Positions 26,534 to 34,683 of a stretch of 62,594 bases of DNA are shown here, in pieces. Origin of the DNA: Aliihoeflea sp. 40Bstr573 (GTDB lineage: Bacteria > Pseudomonadota > Alphaproteobacteria > Rhizobiales > Rhizobiaceae); contig NZ_JAAAMH010000017.1 of NCBI RefSeq assembly GCF_024105655.1, forward strand, positions 1 through 62,594, written 5' to 3'. The number at the start of each line of letters is the position of its first letter. Position 1 is the first letter of the stretch. The notes beneath the pieces are model-generated. The model saw only the letters and a program-made list of their open reading frames with translations, did no database searches and had not been told where the DNA came from. The position numbers were made by a program, and so were the translations under genes.

Positions 26534-27511
26534 TTACCTATGCGCTGCCGAACCCCGCTCCTGTATGGAGACTGACAAGTCCTCGTCGGTGACATTGCTG
26601 CGATCGGACAGTATCGCCCGCTTTGCGGCCTCGTCAGCCGCGCGGGAGATTTCGGCCTGGCTTAGACCCGCGGTAAGCTCGACAGCCTTGCCCCAGTCAA
26701 GCTTATCGGCTTCAAAACCGACCAACCGCGATTGAAGAATCTTCAGTGTCACACCTTCGTCGGGTAGGCCGTACTGGATCACGTCGTCAAAGCGCCGGAA
26801 CAGGGCCGGGTCGAGCAGTTCCACATGGTTCGTGGCGGCGATGATGAGGCTGTCGCTGTCGTCTTTCTCCAGAAACTGGAGAAAAGAATTCAGGACGCGG
26901 CGGATTTCCCCGACATCATTGCGCTCGGATCGCCGTGAACCGATCGCGTCGAACTCATCAAAAAAGTAAACACCACGCGTTTCGGTCATCGCGTCGAATA
27001 TGATCCGCAGCTTAGAGGCGGTCTCGCCCATGAACCTTGTAATCAGGGTGTCGAAGACGACAGTGAAGAGCGGCAAATGCAACTCGCCGGCCAGGGCGCC
27101 GGCGGTCATGGTCTTTCCGGACCCGGGCGGGCCTACAAGGAGAAGCTTCCGCCGCGGCTGTAACCCCCGCTCAACCAGCTTGTGCTGCTGGCGCTGCTCG
27201 GTAAGCACTCTCTTGAGGCGCAGCTCCAGTTCGTCGGTCAAAGCCATGCTGGCAAGCCGCGTCTCTGAAAAACTGACCGATACCAGCGCGGCGAGATCGC
27301 CTTTAGGCTGTGCGATAGGAACCGGCCTGCGCGCCCGCTCGACCTTGCCGCTGCGTGCCTGATCGACGAGCGCCCGCAATTGCTGGGCAACCTGACCGTG
27401 ACCTTTGCGCGCCTCATGGGCAGCCACCTGCATCGCGATGGACAGGAACTGATCGTCATCGCGAGCGATGTGGCTCTTCAGGAGCGCTATGAGATGCTTT
27501 GAGGCCGTCAT
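26534..27511 (-). CDS. ietA: AAA ATPase IetA (antitoxin/regulator of IetS)
   Basis: A 325-residue single-domain AAA protein. Walker A GPPGSGKT (127-134), Walker B VYFFDEFDAIG (FFDEFD at 183-188), sensor-1 ATN (N228) and the arginine finger in ALFRRFDD (R239/R240) are all present. An N-terminal helical region (1-90) probably contacts the partner, and the C-terminal lid has ISRAADEAAKRA. It is the first gene of the pair, translated just upstream of ietS. It is expected to restrain or deliver substrates to the protease. The combination is an addiction and defence module useful to a transferable plasmid. Confidence 0.85.
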   Translation of the reverse strand: MTASKHLIALLKSHIARDDDQFLSIAMQVAAHEARKGHGQVAQQLRALVDQARSGKVERARRPVPIAQPKGDLAALVSVSFSETRLASMALTDELELRLKRVLTEQRQQHKLVERGLQPRRKLLLVGPPGSGKTMTAGALAGELHLPLFTVVFDTLITRFMGETASKLRIIFDAMTETRGVYFFDEFDAIGSRRSERNDVGEIRRVLNSFLQFLEKDDSDSLIIAATNHVELLDPALFRRFDDVIQYGLPDEGVTLKILQSRLVGFEADKLDWGKAVELTAGLSQAEISRAADEAAKRAILSDRSNVTDEDLSVSIQERGSAAHR

Positions 27512-28378
27512 ATCCGGTCCATTGCGTTAATTCGGCCATACGCCTGACAGGAACGGGCCACGAACACGATCAGCCGACTGATGTCGCAAAACCGCTTGAC
27601 GCGCAAGCGCGGATCGCGGTCTGGTATGTCTATTCGGCTCCGGTTGTGGAACATTTTTAAGATACGGTTCATATGTAAAAATCAGATTCCGCGCGAGTAG
27701 TATTGTATCAACGCCTTACAAATAGATATTAAAACATCGTTGCCTCCAAATCCGAATATAAGAACTTCACAAGACGCTGAGCATGCGGCAAGGCCTGACC
27801 ATCACGCTACTGTTATCCGCAGCATCCCGGTCCTGAAAGTCCCCGACACCGCTTACTGAGAAATGGAGCGGTCCCGCGCGCAGTGCCCAGTCTTGTTCGT
27901 AAATGGCGCCGGACGAGATTCGAACTCGCTCTGTATTTCGAAGGCAAGCAAATGTCTGCAGTCCGAGCCTCGCTCCCGAACAGCCGCCGGTCCATTCACG
28001 CCCCACAGACGACGATCGATGTGTTGTTCCGGGCATCTAAATGTCGGGCCAATGCGCTCCTCTCATTTGAGCGCCACACGTCAGCTCTGAAACTGATGCA
28101 GCGGTCGGGCAAGCAGGGTGCCGCCTGAAGCGCCGGTGCGTGCCCCCTGCACGAAAACGCGCAGCATCGGGCTCCACCCCTTGAGGACGATCCAATCCTG
28201 CTCTTGAGGGATGGCATTCCTGGTGCGGCCGCGGAACTTCCACGATCAACCCCTAAAGGGTCCGCTAGCAAGGCTGCGGCCGTTTGGCTGACGCCTTCAC
28301 GGTGATCGCGTCCGCTTGCCGCACACTGACGGAGCCATCAGAGCGGGAATTGGCCCGCTCCAACGATGGAGCCCTCGG
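27512..28378. other. Intergenic region upstream of ietA, no gene seen
   Basis: The part at about 27630-27780 is clearly more AT-rich than its surroundings and probably carries the minus-strand promoter of ietAS. On the minus strand near 27905-27928 a tRNA T-arm-like string occurs (GAGTTCGAATCTC followed by GTCCGGCGCCA), but no full cloverleaf can be drawn. The remainder contains only short frames without motifs. Confidence 0.4.
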
Positions 28379-28564
28379 ATGTCGCACGATCTTTCCCTCG
28401 CCCAGAAACACGCCTGGAGACTCGCCCGCACCCTGATGACCCCGGTGGTTCTCTTCCAGTCCGACGACGCATACGGGGTGCTGCCCGCCGATGAAGTCGA
28501 GGAGTCCGAGGTCGACATTCTCTTCGAATACGATCCCTACACCGGTGGACACGCGGTTCACTGA
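28379..28564 (+). CDS. Small acidic hypothetical protein
   Basis: A 61-residue frame from ATG 28379: MSHDLSLAQKHAWRLARTL, then PVVLFQSDDAYGVLPADEVE and an acidic end DILFEYDPYTGG. It has a well-balanced composition and an obvious compact domain, so I take it as a real gene. I have no function for it. It lies about 230 bp before the ArdC gene, separated by a hairpin-rich leader. Confidence 0.5.
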   Translation: MSHDLSLAQKHAWRLARTLMTPVVLFQSDDAYGVLPADEVEESEVDILFEYDPYTGGHAVH

Positions 28565-28589
28565 ACCGGCCGTCCAGTCACTGTCCGCA

Positions 28590-28764
28590 GCGGCGGCGCC
28601 TGGCGCCGCCGCGCTTGTTTCGCCCGACCGCGGCCCGCCCCGGTGGTGGCCTGGGCAGAGCCGGCCGCGCCGGCAACGGCTTGCGCCGTCCTTCCCTTCG
28701 GTCCGGCCCTGCGGGTGCAGGCGCGCCCTGAAGCTCCGCCTGAACCGGCCCCGTGACGGGGCCG
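28590..28764 (+). repeat. Two strong hairpins in the leader of the ArdC gene
   Basis: GCGGCGGCGCC (28590-28600), a single T, then GGCGCCGCCGC (28602-28612) is an 11-bp inverted repeat. Further on, CGGCCCCG-TGA-CGGGGCCG (28746-28764) is an 8-bp stem. Both lie between the small acidic gene and the ArdC start at 28798. They may insulate or delay expression of ArdC (inference). Confidence 0.6.
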
Positions 28765-28797
28765 CGATCGGCGCGGCCTCCAGATACGGAGGTTGAA

Positions 28798-29730
28798 ATG
28801 AGCAGGAAAGAAAAGGGCGCGAAGACCGATATCTACGCACGCATCACGGAAAAGATCGTTGCCGACCTGGAAAAGGGCGTGCGGCCATGGGTGAAACCCT
28901 GGAGAGCCGGCCATGCCGACGGACGTATCACCCGACCGCTGCGCCACACCGGTGAACCGTACACCGGCATAAACGTCCTGTTGCTCTGGTCGGAGAGCCT
29001 GGCGCGCGGACTCACCGCGCCGCTCTGGATGACCTATCGGCAGGCGGCGCAGATCGGCGCACAAGTCCGCAAGGGCGAAACCGGCGCGACGGTCGTCTAT
29101 GCGAGCCGGTTCACGAAAACCGAGACGGACGCGCAGGGCGAGGAGTTGGAACGCGATATTCCGTTTCTCAAGACGTACTCGGTTTTCAATTGCGATCAGA
29201 TCGACGGGCTTCCCGATCACTACTACCACCGGCCCGAGAAGGTCATCGATCCTGTCGAGCGGATTGAACATGCCGACCGGTTCTTCGCCAATACCGGGGC
29301 CGTGATCCGGCATGGCGGCGCCCGGGCATTCTACGCGCCTGCAAGCGATCACATCCAGATGCCGCCCTTCGAGGCATTCCGGGACACCGAATCCTACGTC
29401 GCCGTGCTCAGTCACGAAACAGTCCACTGGACCTCGAGGCCCGATCGGGTTGGCCGCGATCTGAGCCGCTATGCCAGGGACAAGACCGAGCGCGCGCGCG
29501 AAGAGCTCGTCGCCGAGATCGGCTCGGCACTGCTTTGCGCGGACCTCGGTATCGTCCCCGAGCTCGAACCGCGGCCGGACCATGCGTCCTACTTGGCGAG
29601 CTGGTTGCGAGTCCTATCCGACGACCGAAGGGCAATCTTTCAGGCCGCCGCCCATGCGCAACGGGCCGTGACCTATCTGCACGGTCTGCAGCCCTCCGCC
29701 GCCGGCACGGGACGGTTGGAGGCGGCCTGA
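28798..29730 (+). CDS. ardC: ArdC-family antirestriction protein with zincin-like protease domain
   Basis: ATG 28798 follows GGAGG and begins a 310-residue protein. The N-terminal single-strand DNA-binding domain (DUF1738) has TDIYARITEKIVADLEKGVR, PWVKPW, and YTGINVLLLW. The C-terminal metallopeptidase-like domain has SHETVHW (H206, E207, H210) and a downstream third ligand in REELVAEIGSALL. ArdC protects incoming single-stranded plasmid DNA against host nucleases and restriction (family knowledge). It overlaps the next start codon (TGATG at 29728-29732), so the PP-loop protein is translated with it. Full length. Confidence 0.88.
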   Translation: MSRKEKGAKTDIYARITEKIVADLEKGVRPWVKPWRAGHADGRITRPLRHTGEPYTGINVLLLWSESLARGLTAPLWMTYRQAAQIGAQVRKGETGATVVYASRFTKTETDAQGEELERDIPFLKTYSVFNCDQIDGLPDHYYHRPEKVIDPVERIEHADRFFANTGAVIRHGGARAFYAPASDHIQMPPFEAFRDTESYVAVLSHETVHWTSRPDRVGRDLSRYARDKTERAREELVAEIGSALLCADLGIVPELEPRPDHASYLASWLRVLSDDRRAIFQAAAHAQRAVTYLHGLQPSAAGTGRLEAA

Positions 29731-30671
29731 TGCTTTCCTTTTCGAATGCTGCTGCGGAGGGCATTGAGCCCTCCGCCATCCGGCTGCGCGTGCTATCGCT
29801 CGGCGCCGGCGTCCAATCGACCACGATGGCACTGATGGCCGCCCATGGGGAGATCGGTCCGATGCCCGATTGCGCCATATTCGCCGATACTGGCTGGGAA
29901 CCGAATTCGGTCTATGACCATCTCGACTGGCTGCGATCGCCCAACGTCCTGCCGTTTCCCGTCCATGTCGTTTCGGCGGGCAACATACGTGATCAGCTCA
30001 TGGGAGCGGCAAAGGGTAAACGCTGGGCATCGATTCCGGCGTTCGCGAAAACCGTCACCCCGATGGGATCCGCCGTGCCCGTATTAGACGAGGATGCGGC
30101 CGGCGAACTCGTCGAGGTCTCCACACGGCGCACAACACGCGACACGGTTTCCATCGGCATGATCCGGCGTCAATGCACCACGGATTTCAAGATCGTGCCG
30201 ATCCGGCGGAAAGTCAGGGAGCTTGCGGGGCTCGCCCGGAAGCGCTCGCCCGACCATGCCGTTGTCGAGCAATGGATTGGAATCTCGTGCGATGAGATCA
30301 TGCGCGTGAAGCCGAGCCGCGAAACCTGGCAGGTCAACCGCTGGCCGTTGATCGAGATGCGGATGAGCCGGCGGGACTGCCTCGCCTGGCTGCGCCGCCA
30401 CGATTACCCCGAACCGCCGAAATCGGCCTGCATCGGCTGTCCGTTTCACGACAATGCGCGCTGGCGTACCATGCGCGATCATAATGCCGATGCCTGGTCC
30501 GATGCGGTCGAGGTCGATCGAGCCATCAGGACGGGTTTGCGTGGAATTCGGGGAGAGGTCTTTCTCCATCGGTCCGCCGTCCCTCTTGACGAAGCCGATC
30601 TGTCGACGCTGTCCGACCACGGGCAACTCGACCTATGGCCGAACGAATGCGAGGGCATGTGCGGAGTCTAG
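29730..30671 (+). CDS. PP-loop ATPase, PAPS-reductase-like
   Basis: A 313-residue protein beginning at ATG 29730, overlapping the ardC stop. The N-terminus has RVLSLGAGVQSTTMALMA (residues 20-37), a modified PP-loop of the adenine nucleotide alpha-hydrolase fold, and FADTGWEP, typical of PAPS reductases. QCTTDFKIVPIRR and SACIGCPFHDNARW carry conserved cysteines found in the plasmid and phage versions of this family rather than in sulfate-assimilating CysH. It lacks the C-terminal CysH motif. Relatives are related to DndC, which sulfurates DNA. The chemical reaction here is unknown, but coupling to ArdC suggests nucleic-acid modification or antirestriction (inference). Confidence 0.75.
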   Translation: MLSFSNAAAEGIEPSAIRLRVLSLGAGVQSTTMALMAAHGEIGPMPDCAIFADTGWEPNSVYDHLDWLRSPNVLPFPVHVVSAGNIRDQLMGAAKGKRWASIPAFAKTVTPMGSAVPVLDEDAAGELVEVSTRRTTRDTVSIGMIRRQCTTDFKIVPIRRKVRELAGLARKRSPDHAVVEQWIGISCDEIMRVKPSRETWQVNRWPLIEMRMSRRDCLAWLRRHDYPEPPKSACIGCPFHDNARWRTMRDHNADAWSDAVEVDRAIRTGLRGIRGEVFLHRSAVPLDEADLSTLSDHGQLDLWPNECEGMCGV

Positions 30672-31260
30672 GCAGTCTTCGATCTTTCCGAATGCCGTCA
30701 GGTCGCGGGATATCGTGGGCCTCGGGCTGCGGACCTCCAACGGATGCCGAAGACGGGATTTTGCCGAGGCTGGCTGACCAGCGGAGGACGGTAGCGGCGA
30801 TGGTTATGTGCTTCGGCCGACTGCTCACGGCACTGCTCGTCGCGCGCGAGAACGAGCGAATAGAGCCCGGTTGGAGGCGTGGCGGCCTGCCGTGAACGTC
30901 CCCAGCGTCGAGCGTGCGATTGATCCCCCCGACGGATGTCGCGGAATAGCAATGGCTCCGGGGTCGGCGCCATGGTCATGTTCCCTTCATCTCGATGTCT
31001 TGGAGCCTCGCCTGGCGCGGCCTCGATGGGGCATGTCTGACCGGGAATCAGCTCTGCCTCGCCCGGCATTTCGCAACGCCCGTCCAGAACTTTCTTCCCC
31101 TGCGAACTGACGTTCGCATTCCTCACGAACCAAGAAAGTTCCTCCCGGCCGTCCTCCATTTCATTGCGGCCTTCCAGGTGCGTGCCGGTCGTTCCCGATC
31201 TTTTCGACAGCCATCGAGACCGCGACGGGCGCGGCTCGGAACTTCGAAAGGAACACGACA
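30672..31260. other. 590-bp stretch without a recognised gene
   Basis: Short frames on both strands, none with motifs or a plausible ribosome-binding site. The last 60 bp, ending in GAAAGGAACACGACA before ATG 31261, form the leader of the DUF736 gene. Confidence 0.4.
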
Positions 31261-31578
31261 ATGGCAAATATCGGCACCTTCACCACCACCCGCAACGGCT
31301 TCACCGGAGCGATCAAGACCCTCACGCTCAACGTCAAGGCCCGCTTCGAGCGCGTCGAAAACCCTTCCGAGAACGGACCGCACTTCCGCATCTTCTCGGG
31401 TGCAGTTGAGCTGGGTGCGGCGTGGCAGAAACAGGCCAAGCAGACCGAACGCGACTACCTTTCGGTCAAGCTGGACGACCCGAGCTTCCCGGCTCCGATC
31501 TACGCCACACTGATCGAGGTGGAAGGCCAGGAAGGCGTGCAGCTCATCTGGTCCCGCCCCAACGGCAATCGGGACTGA
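31261..31578 (+). CDS. DUF736 family protein
   Basis: A 105-residue protein with [20 protein letters not shown] at the start, [18 protein letters not shown] in the middle and [17 protein letters not shown] near the end. This is the complete and highly recognisable DUF736 pattern of alphaproteobacterial plasmids and integrative elements. It is a small beta-rich protein without membrane segments; the function is unknown. It is preceded by AAAGGAA and followed by a textbook terminator, so it is transcribed alone or as the last gene of the ardC group. Confidence 0.88.
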   Translation: MANIGTFTTTRNGFTGAIKTLTLNVKARFERVENPSENGPHFRIFSGAVELGAAWQKQAKQTERDYLSVKLDDPSFPAPIYATLIEVEGQEGVQLIWSRPNGNRD

Positions 31579-31587
31579 CGAGGTCCC

Positions 31588-31620
31588 AAACGGCCCCGCC
31601 GAGAAAGCGGGGCCGTTTCT
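31588..31620 (+). terminator. Rho-independent terminator after DUF736
   Basis: AAACGGCCCCGC (31588-31599) pairs perfectly with GCGGGGCCGTTT (31607-31618) around a 7-base loop. The stem ends in T residues. It closes the plus-strand block of establishment genes. Because the flanks are A-rich and T-rich it could also work for the opposing WGR gene. Confidence 0.9.
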
Positions 31621-31666
31621 GTGTCGACGAAACGGCGGCCGCCACATTCGACGCCAATCGTCCACT

Positions 31667-31933
31667 TCACTCCCGCCTGCCGCTCCGCGAGGCATGCGGG
31701 TCGAGATAGCCCCGGCGCCGCTTCCTCCGTTCGAGCCGCGTCATCGCATTGCCGGCCTCGGCAGGTGTATCGAAGGTTTCGATCATCGACTGTCCGCGCG
31801 CTCCGATCCGACCCCAATCACGCACGAGGGACACTCCTCCAAACAATGTGGGCTGAACGGAAAGGCTGTAGAACCGCCGCATGTTCTGCGATGGGTCGAT
31901 GCGACGAAGATGAACCGGATGGAGTTCGTTCAT
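31667..31933 (-). CDS. WGR domain-containing protein
   Basis: ATG 31933 (MNELHPVHLRR) gives an 88-residue protein consisting of a single WGR domain: NMRRFYSLSVQPTLFGG, then VSLVRDWGRIGARGQ (W40-G41-R42) and DTPAEAGNAMTRLERRKRRRG. WGR domains occur in PARP and in bacterial MolR-like regulators and bind nucleic acid or the NAD-processing module. Stand-alone copies are common on rhizobial plasmids near traG. It converges on the DUF736 terminator and lies about 110 bp downstream of traG on the same strand. Confidence 0.85.
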   Translation of the reverse strand: MNELHPVHLRRIDPSQNMRRFYSLSVQPTLFGGVSLVRDWGRIGARGQSMIETFDTPAEAGNAMTRLERRKRRRGYLDPHASRSGRRE

Positions 31934-32046
31934 GTCCGGAAGTCTCGCTCGACGCGGAAGCATCGTCCAACGCATTTTCTGAATCGATCAAGGCTGATCG
32001 ATTCATGCCGTTGATGCCGGAAGCTCTTTTTGAGAACCGTCCCTGG

Positions 32047-33960
32047 CTAGGTCCGTTGAAACCGGTTCTCCCCGACCACCGAGATCATATCCTCTCGCCG
32101 GAACCAGATGGCGCGGCCGCATCGGAGCGGCGGATTGCCGGCCGTGAAGACGATCTGTTCATCGGCGCGCATTCGCAGAACCTCCTCGGGCAGGATCAGC
32201 GGCCGCGCGGAGAGCTGCCGCGAGCGCGTCCGCGACGATCCCGACATGCGCGAAGTCCGGCTGAGCTGCTCCACCTCGACCGTCGTGTTGCCGCAGCGCC
32301 GCGAAATGTAGTCGGCGGTTTCCGGGTCATTGATTGCAGCGAAAGAAATCCACGAGGCGGACTCGAACCATTTGCTCGCTGCGTCCCGCCCACCATAGGT
32401 CTCACGCATCTGCCCAATGGACTGGAACAGGAGCAGCAGGCTGATACCGTATTTGCGCCCAGCGTCCCGCGCGGTTTCGAGAATACGAAGATATCCAAGC
32501 CGCGCGACCTCATCGAGCAGAAACAGCGTGCGGCCCTTCACCTTGCCATTGCGGTTGTAGATCGCGTTGGCCAGTGCGCCGATGACGGTGCGCGCCAGGC
32601 CGGGATGCGCTTCGAGCGTCTTGAGATCGAGATTGACGAACACGTCGGTGTTGCCATCCGCCAGATCGTCGGTCGAGAAGCTGTCGCCGGAAACCAGGGC
32701 GGCATAGTTCGGATAGGAAAGCCAATGAGTCTCCTTGACCGCATTGGCGTAGACGCCGGAGAATGTCTCGGGCGTCATGGCGATGAAGGGCGCCACGTTC
32801 TCCTTGACGAACGCGGATTCGGAATTGTCGTAGATCAGTTGCAGCCGCTCGCGCAGTTTGGGCTCCGGCTCGGAGAGGTTGGCTCGCATCTGCCGCAGAT
32901 GCTGGTCTTCCTTTTCCGTATGCCCCGACAGGCATACGTCGGCGATCAGCACGGTGATGAGCTGAAGCGCGGACGCGCGAAAGAAGTCGTCGCGGATCGA
33001 TGCCTGGCGAGCGGTGTCGGTTACGACCCAGGTGGCGACCGCCACCACGTCTTCCTCCTTTGTCCCACCGAACCGCCCGATCCAGTCAAGCACGTTGAAG
33101 CCGGTGCCCGGCTCCTTCGGGTCGAGCACGAAGACCGATCGGCCGGCCTTGCGCCGGTGCCCGATCACCATCGGCGCGACCTCGTTTGATGGATCGAGGG
33201 CGACCAGCCCGCCGCCCCATTTGAGTGCCGTCGGAACGGTCACCGAGGTGGTCTTGAAGCCGCCCGACCCGGCGAAGACCAGCCCGTGCGAGGAGCCGAA
33301 CGAACCGTCGAAGCACAGCAGCGGCGATTTCCCCCCAGCACCCCATGTCTCGCGGTCGTCGGCGCGGAAACCGCGCCTGCCGTCCGCTTGCCTGTCGACG
33401 CGACAGGCCTCACCGACGACGATGCCGCCGGCCTCGGGAAAGAGGCGTCGGGCCGCGGAGATGGTCATCCACTCACTCTCCCCATGGATGGCACGTTTGC
33501 CCCGGATCCGGCGGGGCGCGGCCGACGCGAAAGCGGCATTGCCGCGCAGAGCGACGCGCAGACCGAACACGCCGGCGACCGCCGCAACGACCGCCCCTGT
33601 CAGTGTAGCGGGGTCGGTGTATTCGACGATCGATGTGCCTGGAGGCACCGTTGCGGCGAATCCGGCGAGCCGGCCGATCTCGCGGACCGTCGCGATCGCG
33701 ATCAACACCAACGTGCCGGCGACGACTCCCCAGCCCGCGCGCCGGATCGAGATCGCGCCCCTGGCCGCAAAGAGAAAGACGACGCCTGTCCCGCCTGCTG
33801 CCGCGTAGGGCAGCGCGATGCCGATCCGGCCAAGAATCAGCCGCGCGTCCGGCGCGCGGGCGAAGCCTGCGAGCCAGTGTTCTATGCCTGTCAGGGCGAG
33901 ACAGGCACCCGTCATGATGATGACCGGGGCAAGAAGCAAGGCGAGCTTAGTCGGGGTCAT
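32047..33960 (-). CDS. traG: Type IV coupling protein TraG (VirD4 family)
   Basis: A 637-residue inner-membrane ATPase that connects the relaxosome to the mating channel. The N-terminus holds several hydrophobic segments (first 150 residues). The nucleotide-binding domain has [14 protein letters not shown] (Walker A with the GSGGFKT variant typical of Ti-type TraG), [15 protein letters not shown], and [10 protein letters not shown] (Walker B), with LLLFQSIGQ in the sensor region. The order traG-traD-traC on the minus strand and its 14-bp overlap with traD match the Ti/Sym plasmid tra operon. Confidence 0.93.
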   Translation of the reverse strand: MTPTKLALLLAPVIIMTGACLALTGIEHWLAGFARAPDARLILGRIGIALPYAAAGGTGVVFLFAARGAISIRRAGWGVVAGTLVLIAIATVREIGRLAGFAATVPPGTSIVEYTDPATLTGAVVAAVAGVFGLRVALRGNAAFASAAPRRIRGKRAIHGESEWMTISAARRLFPEAGGIVVGEACRVDRQADGRRGFRADDRETWGAGGKSPLLCFDGSFGSSHGLVFAGSGGFKTTSVTVPTALKWGGGLVALDPSNEVAPMVIGHRRKAGRSVFVLDPKEPGTGFNVLDWIGRFGGTKEEDVVAVATWVVTDTARQASIRDDFFRASALQLITVLIADVCLSGHTEKEDQHLRQMRANLSEPEPKLRERLQLIYDNSESAFVKENVAPFIAMTPETFSGVYANAVKETHWLSYPNYAALVSGDSFSTDDLADGNTDVFVNLDLKTLEAHPGLARTVIGALANAIYNRNGKVKGRTLFLLDEVARLGYLRILETARDAGRKYGISLLLLFQSIGQMRETYGGRDAASKWFESASWISFAAINDPETADYISRRCGNTTVEVEQLSRTSRMSGSSRTRSRQLSARPLILPEEVLRMRADEQIVFTAGNPPLRCGRAIWFRREDMISVVGENRFQRT

Positions 33961-34162
33961 CGGCGAACGCCTTCATCCCGATCGCCATCAGCCGCGCGCG
34001 CTCGGCTTGGTCGGTCCTTATCCGGCTTGCGCCGTCAATCAGAAGGCCGAGCAGCAGTGCGCGTTTCTCGTAGCGAAGCCCGGCCTTGGCGATCAGCCCG
34101 CCGAGCTGGATCTTCTCGCGCGTATCTTTCTTGCGCGCCTCTGACTGCCTTGCCTGTCGCAT
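33947..34162 (-). CDS. traD: Conjugal transfer protein TraD
   Basis: A 71-residue basic protein with [20 protein letters not shown] and [15 protein letters not shown], the conserved core of Ti-type TraD. It is an auxiliary relaxosome protein thought to assist DNA processing and coupling to TraG. It is sandwiched between traC (4-bp gap) and traG (14-bp overlap), which leaves no doubt about the operon. Confidence 0.9.
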   Translation of the reverse strand: MRQARQSEARKKDTREKIQLGGLIAKAGLRYEKRALLLGLLIDGASRIRTDQAERARLMAIGMKAFADDPD

Positions 34163-34166
34163 CCGC

Positions 34167-34430
34167 TCAAGCCTCGCCAGACGGCCCCCGAGCCGCGCCA
34201 GGCGCGACCGGCGCGGACGCGGGCCTGGTCGCCCGTCCGGACCCCTTGCGAAATCGCGTCGCGAGCTCCTCGAATGCAGTCACGAGCGCGCGCTCGTCAA
34301 TCTCGATATCGCCGAGACCGGCCTTGAGCGCGAGCCGTCCGATGCGCTCGGCCTCGCGCGTTTCGGCCTGCTTGAGCTGCTCCTGCAACCTGGCGATTTC
34401 TTCCCTGATCTTCGATGACGGCTTCTTCAT
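34167..34430 (-). CDS. traC: Conjugal transfer protein TraC
   Basis: ATG 34430 ([20 protein letters not shown]) gives 87 residues and has AAGGAG at the right distance. A longer frame upstream would cross oriT and is not used. The coiled-coil N-terminus is followed by [18 protein letters not shown] and [16 protein letters not shown], the TraC signature of Ti/Sym plasmids. TraC binds near oriT and helps TraA nick the DNA. It is the first gene of the traCDG operon, reading away from oriT. Confidence 0.9.
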   Translation of the reverse strand: MKKPSSKIREEIARLQEQLKQAETREAERIGRLALKAGLGDIEIDERALVTAFEELATRFRKGSGRATRPASAPVAPGAARGPSGEA

Positions 34431-34571
34431 TTCGGTCGTCTCCTTCTCGACCATTCGCTTTGTGGCGATGGTGAGGATCGGCCGGGATCGCGCGCAGCGC
34501 GACCCGGCAGAAATGACGGGTCGGCGAAGCCGACGCTTTGAGAGATCATCCCGGCGTTCCGAAGGAATGCC

Positions 34572-34610
34572 TCCAAGGGCGCAGTAATACGTCGCTGACG
34601 CGACGTTCCG
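34572..34610. other. oriT: Origin of transfer (oriT), Q-type, RSF1010/pTi-like
   Basis: Between divergent traC and traA lies a 7-bp stem ACGTCGC-TGAC-GCGACGT (34589-34606). Next to it the bottom strand reads ATTACTGCGCCCTTGG (34588-34573). A hairpin adjoining a TGCGCCCT nick core is the layout of RSF1010 and pTiC58 oriT sites. The predicted nick lies in TGCG/CCCT on the bottom strand, so transfer would proceed away from the hairpin. The whole intergenic segment 34431-34683 probably also holds the traC and traA promoters. Confidence 0.8.
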
Positions 34611-34683
34611 CGCCCGGCCCCCGGTCCAGGGGAGGCGTGGCCTGCGGAACGCATGTCGTTCAACTGCCGGGATTGCTGACACC

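Noticed and set aside
27901-27930. tRNA-like 3' end on the minus strand (TTCGAAT T-loop in a 5-bp stem, then CCGGCGCCA), considered as an integration attachment site.
   Set aside because: The CCA is out of register with a 7-base acceptor stem, and no matching 5' acceptor arm, D-arm or anticodon arm can be drawn upstream.
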